NCBI GenBank assembly: GCA_017628675.1
Contig: JAGBYS010000234.1
Location: forward strand, 1 to 6,177
Reading direction: 5' to 3'
Source: Tidjanibacter sp.
GTDB taxonomy: Bacteria; Bacteroidota; Bacteroidia; Bacteroidales; Rikenellaceae
Length of the DNA stretch: 6,177 nt
Below the pieces are notes generated by a model. The model was not told where the DNA came from. It ran no database searches and saw only the letters and a program-made list of their open reading frames with translations. The position numbers and the translations under genes were made by a program. This document shows positions 6,109 to 6,177 of the stretch, one piece after another. The first letter of the stretch is position 1; every line of letters begins with the position of its first letter.

Positions 6109-6116
6109 TAGATTTG
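6109..6116 (+). promoter_or_regulatory. Candidate -7 element in the right-hand intergenic tail
   Basis: TAGATTTG at 6109-6116 matches TAnnTTTG in a non-coding stretch after trmN6. No TTTG is found about 19-21 nt upstream, where the hairpin lies. If active, a rightward transcript would start near 6122 and begin with the structured sequence described at 6141-6175. Such 8-mers with two free positions also arise by chance. Confidence 0.35.
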
Positions 6117-6140
6117 ATTGGACGCAACGCTTTGATGACG

Positions 6141-6175
6141 CCAGTGAACGGACCGCATTTACGGTTCTGTTCTGG
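6141..6175 (+). other. Imperfect hairpin near the right edge, possible structured RNA or leader
   Basis: The segment folds by eye into a 13-pair hairpin. CCA (6141-6143) pairs with TGG (6173-6175), GAAC (6146-6149) with GTTC (6169-6172), and GGACCG (6150-6155) with CGGTTC (6162-6167, one G-U pair). The loop is CATTTA, with a 2-nt bulge at 6144-6145 and a single-base bulge at 6168. Nothing in this stretch (6083-6177) codes for a recognisable protein in either direction. It could be a leader, the 5' part of a small RNA, or a terminator whose tail lies outside. Confidence 0.35.
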
Positions 6176-6177
6176 GA

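Noticed and set aside
5315..6127. A 270-codon minus-strand open frame opposite trmN6
   Set aside because: It needs a TTG start, covers a complete methyltransferase gene antisense, and shows no motif of its own.
6135..6177. A possible gene start (ATG at 6135, reading MTPVNGPHLRFCSG and open to the edge)
   Set aside because: There are only 14 codons, no recognisable similarity, and the bases fit a hairpin better. It cannot be judged without sequence to the right.
1..6177. Mobile elements, CRISPR arrays, tRNA/rRNA genes or a defence system
   Set aside because: Reading both strands showed no transposase, integrase, spaced direct repeats, tRNA-like cloverleaf or defence-type domains; the genes are conserved housekeeping functions with uniform composition.

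Overview
This window looks like ordinary chromosomal housekeeping DNA from a member of the Bacteroidota, most like the Bacteroidales (an Alistipes/Rikenellaceae-type genome would fit, but the exact taxon is an inference). Four things point there. Promoters match the Bacteroidota pattern TAnnTTTG, with an upstream TTTG in the clearest case. Start codons mostly lack a Shine-Dalgarno sequence and sit in A-rich leaders. Genes are GC-rich while gaps are strongly AT-rich. The gene content includes a DUF2400/TIGR02757 protein, an OmpH/Skp-type lipoprotein, and a YbbR-like protein directly before coaE.

Left part (1-1311, minus strand): a sugar-nucleotide-type nucleotidyltransferase is cut by the left edge of the window and has its own well-formed promoter at 564-594. 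Upstream of it lies an independent OmpH/Skp-family periplasmic chaperone gene predicted to be a lipoprotein. That gene ends in a strong intrinsic terminator with a perfect 13-bp stem at 633-663.

Middle (1312-1441): a divergent intergenic region carries a -7 element for each direction and a perfect 12-bp palindrome at the expected ruvA transcription start.

Right part (1442-6082, plus strand): seven tightly packed genes probably form one transcription unit: ruvA, a short YbbR-like membrane protein, coaE, folP, lolD, a DUF2400/TIGR02757 protein, and the tRNA1(Val) A37 N6-methyltransferase gene. Gaps are 31, 16, -4, -4, 31 and 11 nt; the coaE/folP and folP/lolD junctions are ATGA overlaps. The products cover recombination (RuvA), CoA synthesis (CoaE), folate synthesis (FolP), lipoprotein sorting (LolD) and tRNA modification (TrmN6). 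They share growth-related roles rather than one pathway.

Tail (6083-6177): no gene could be supported. It holds a small hairpin at the trmN6 stop codon, a TAnnTTTG element at 6109-6116, and an imperfect hairpin at 6141-6175 that could belong to a structured leader or small RNA continuing past the edge. This tail, the short YbbR-like protein and a possible glycosylase-like signature in the DUF2400 protein are the parts most worth a second look. I saw no mobile element, CRISPR array, tRNA, rRNA or defence system.
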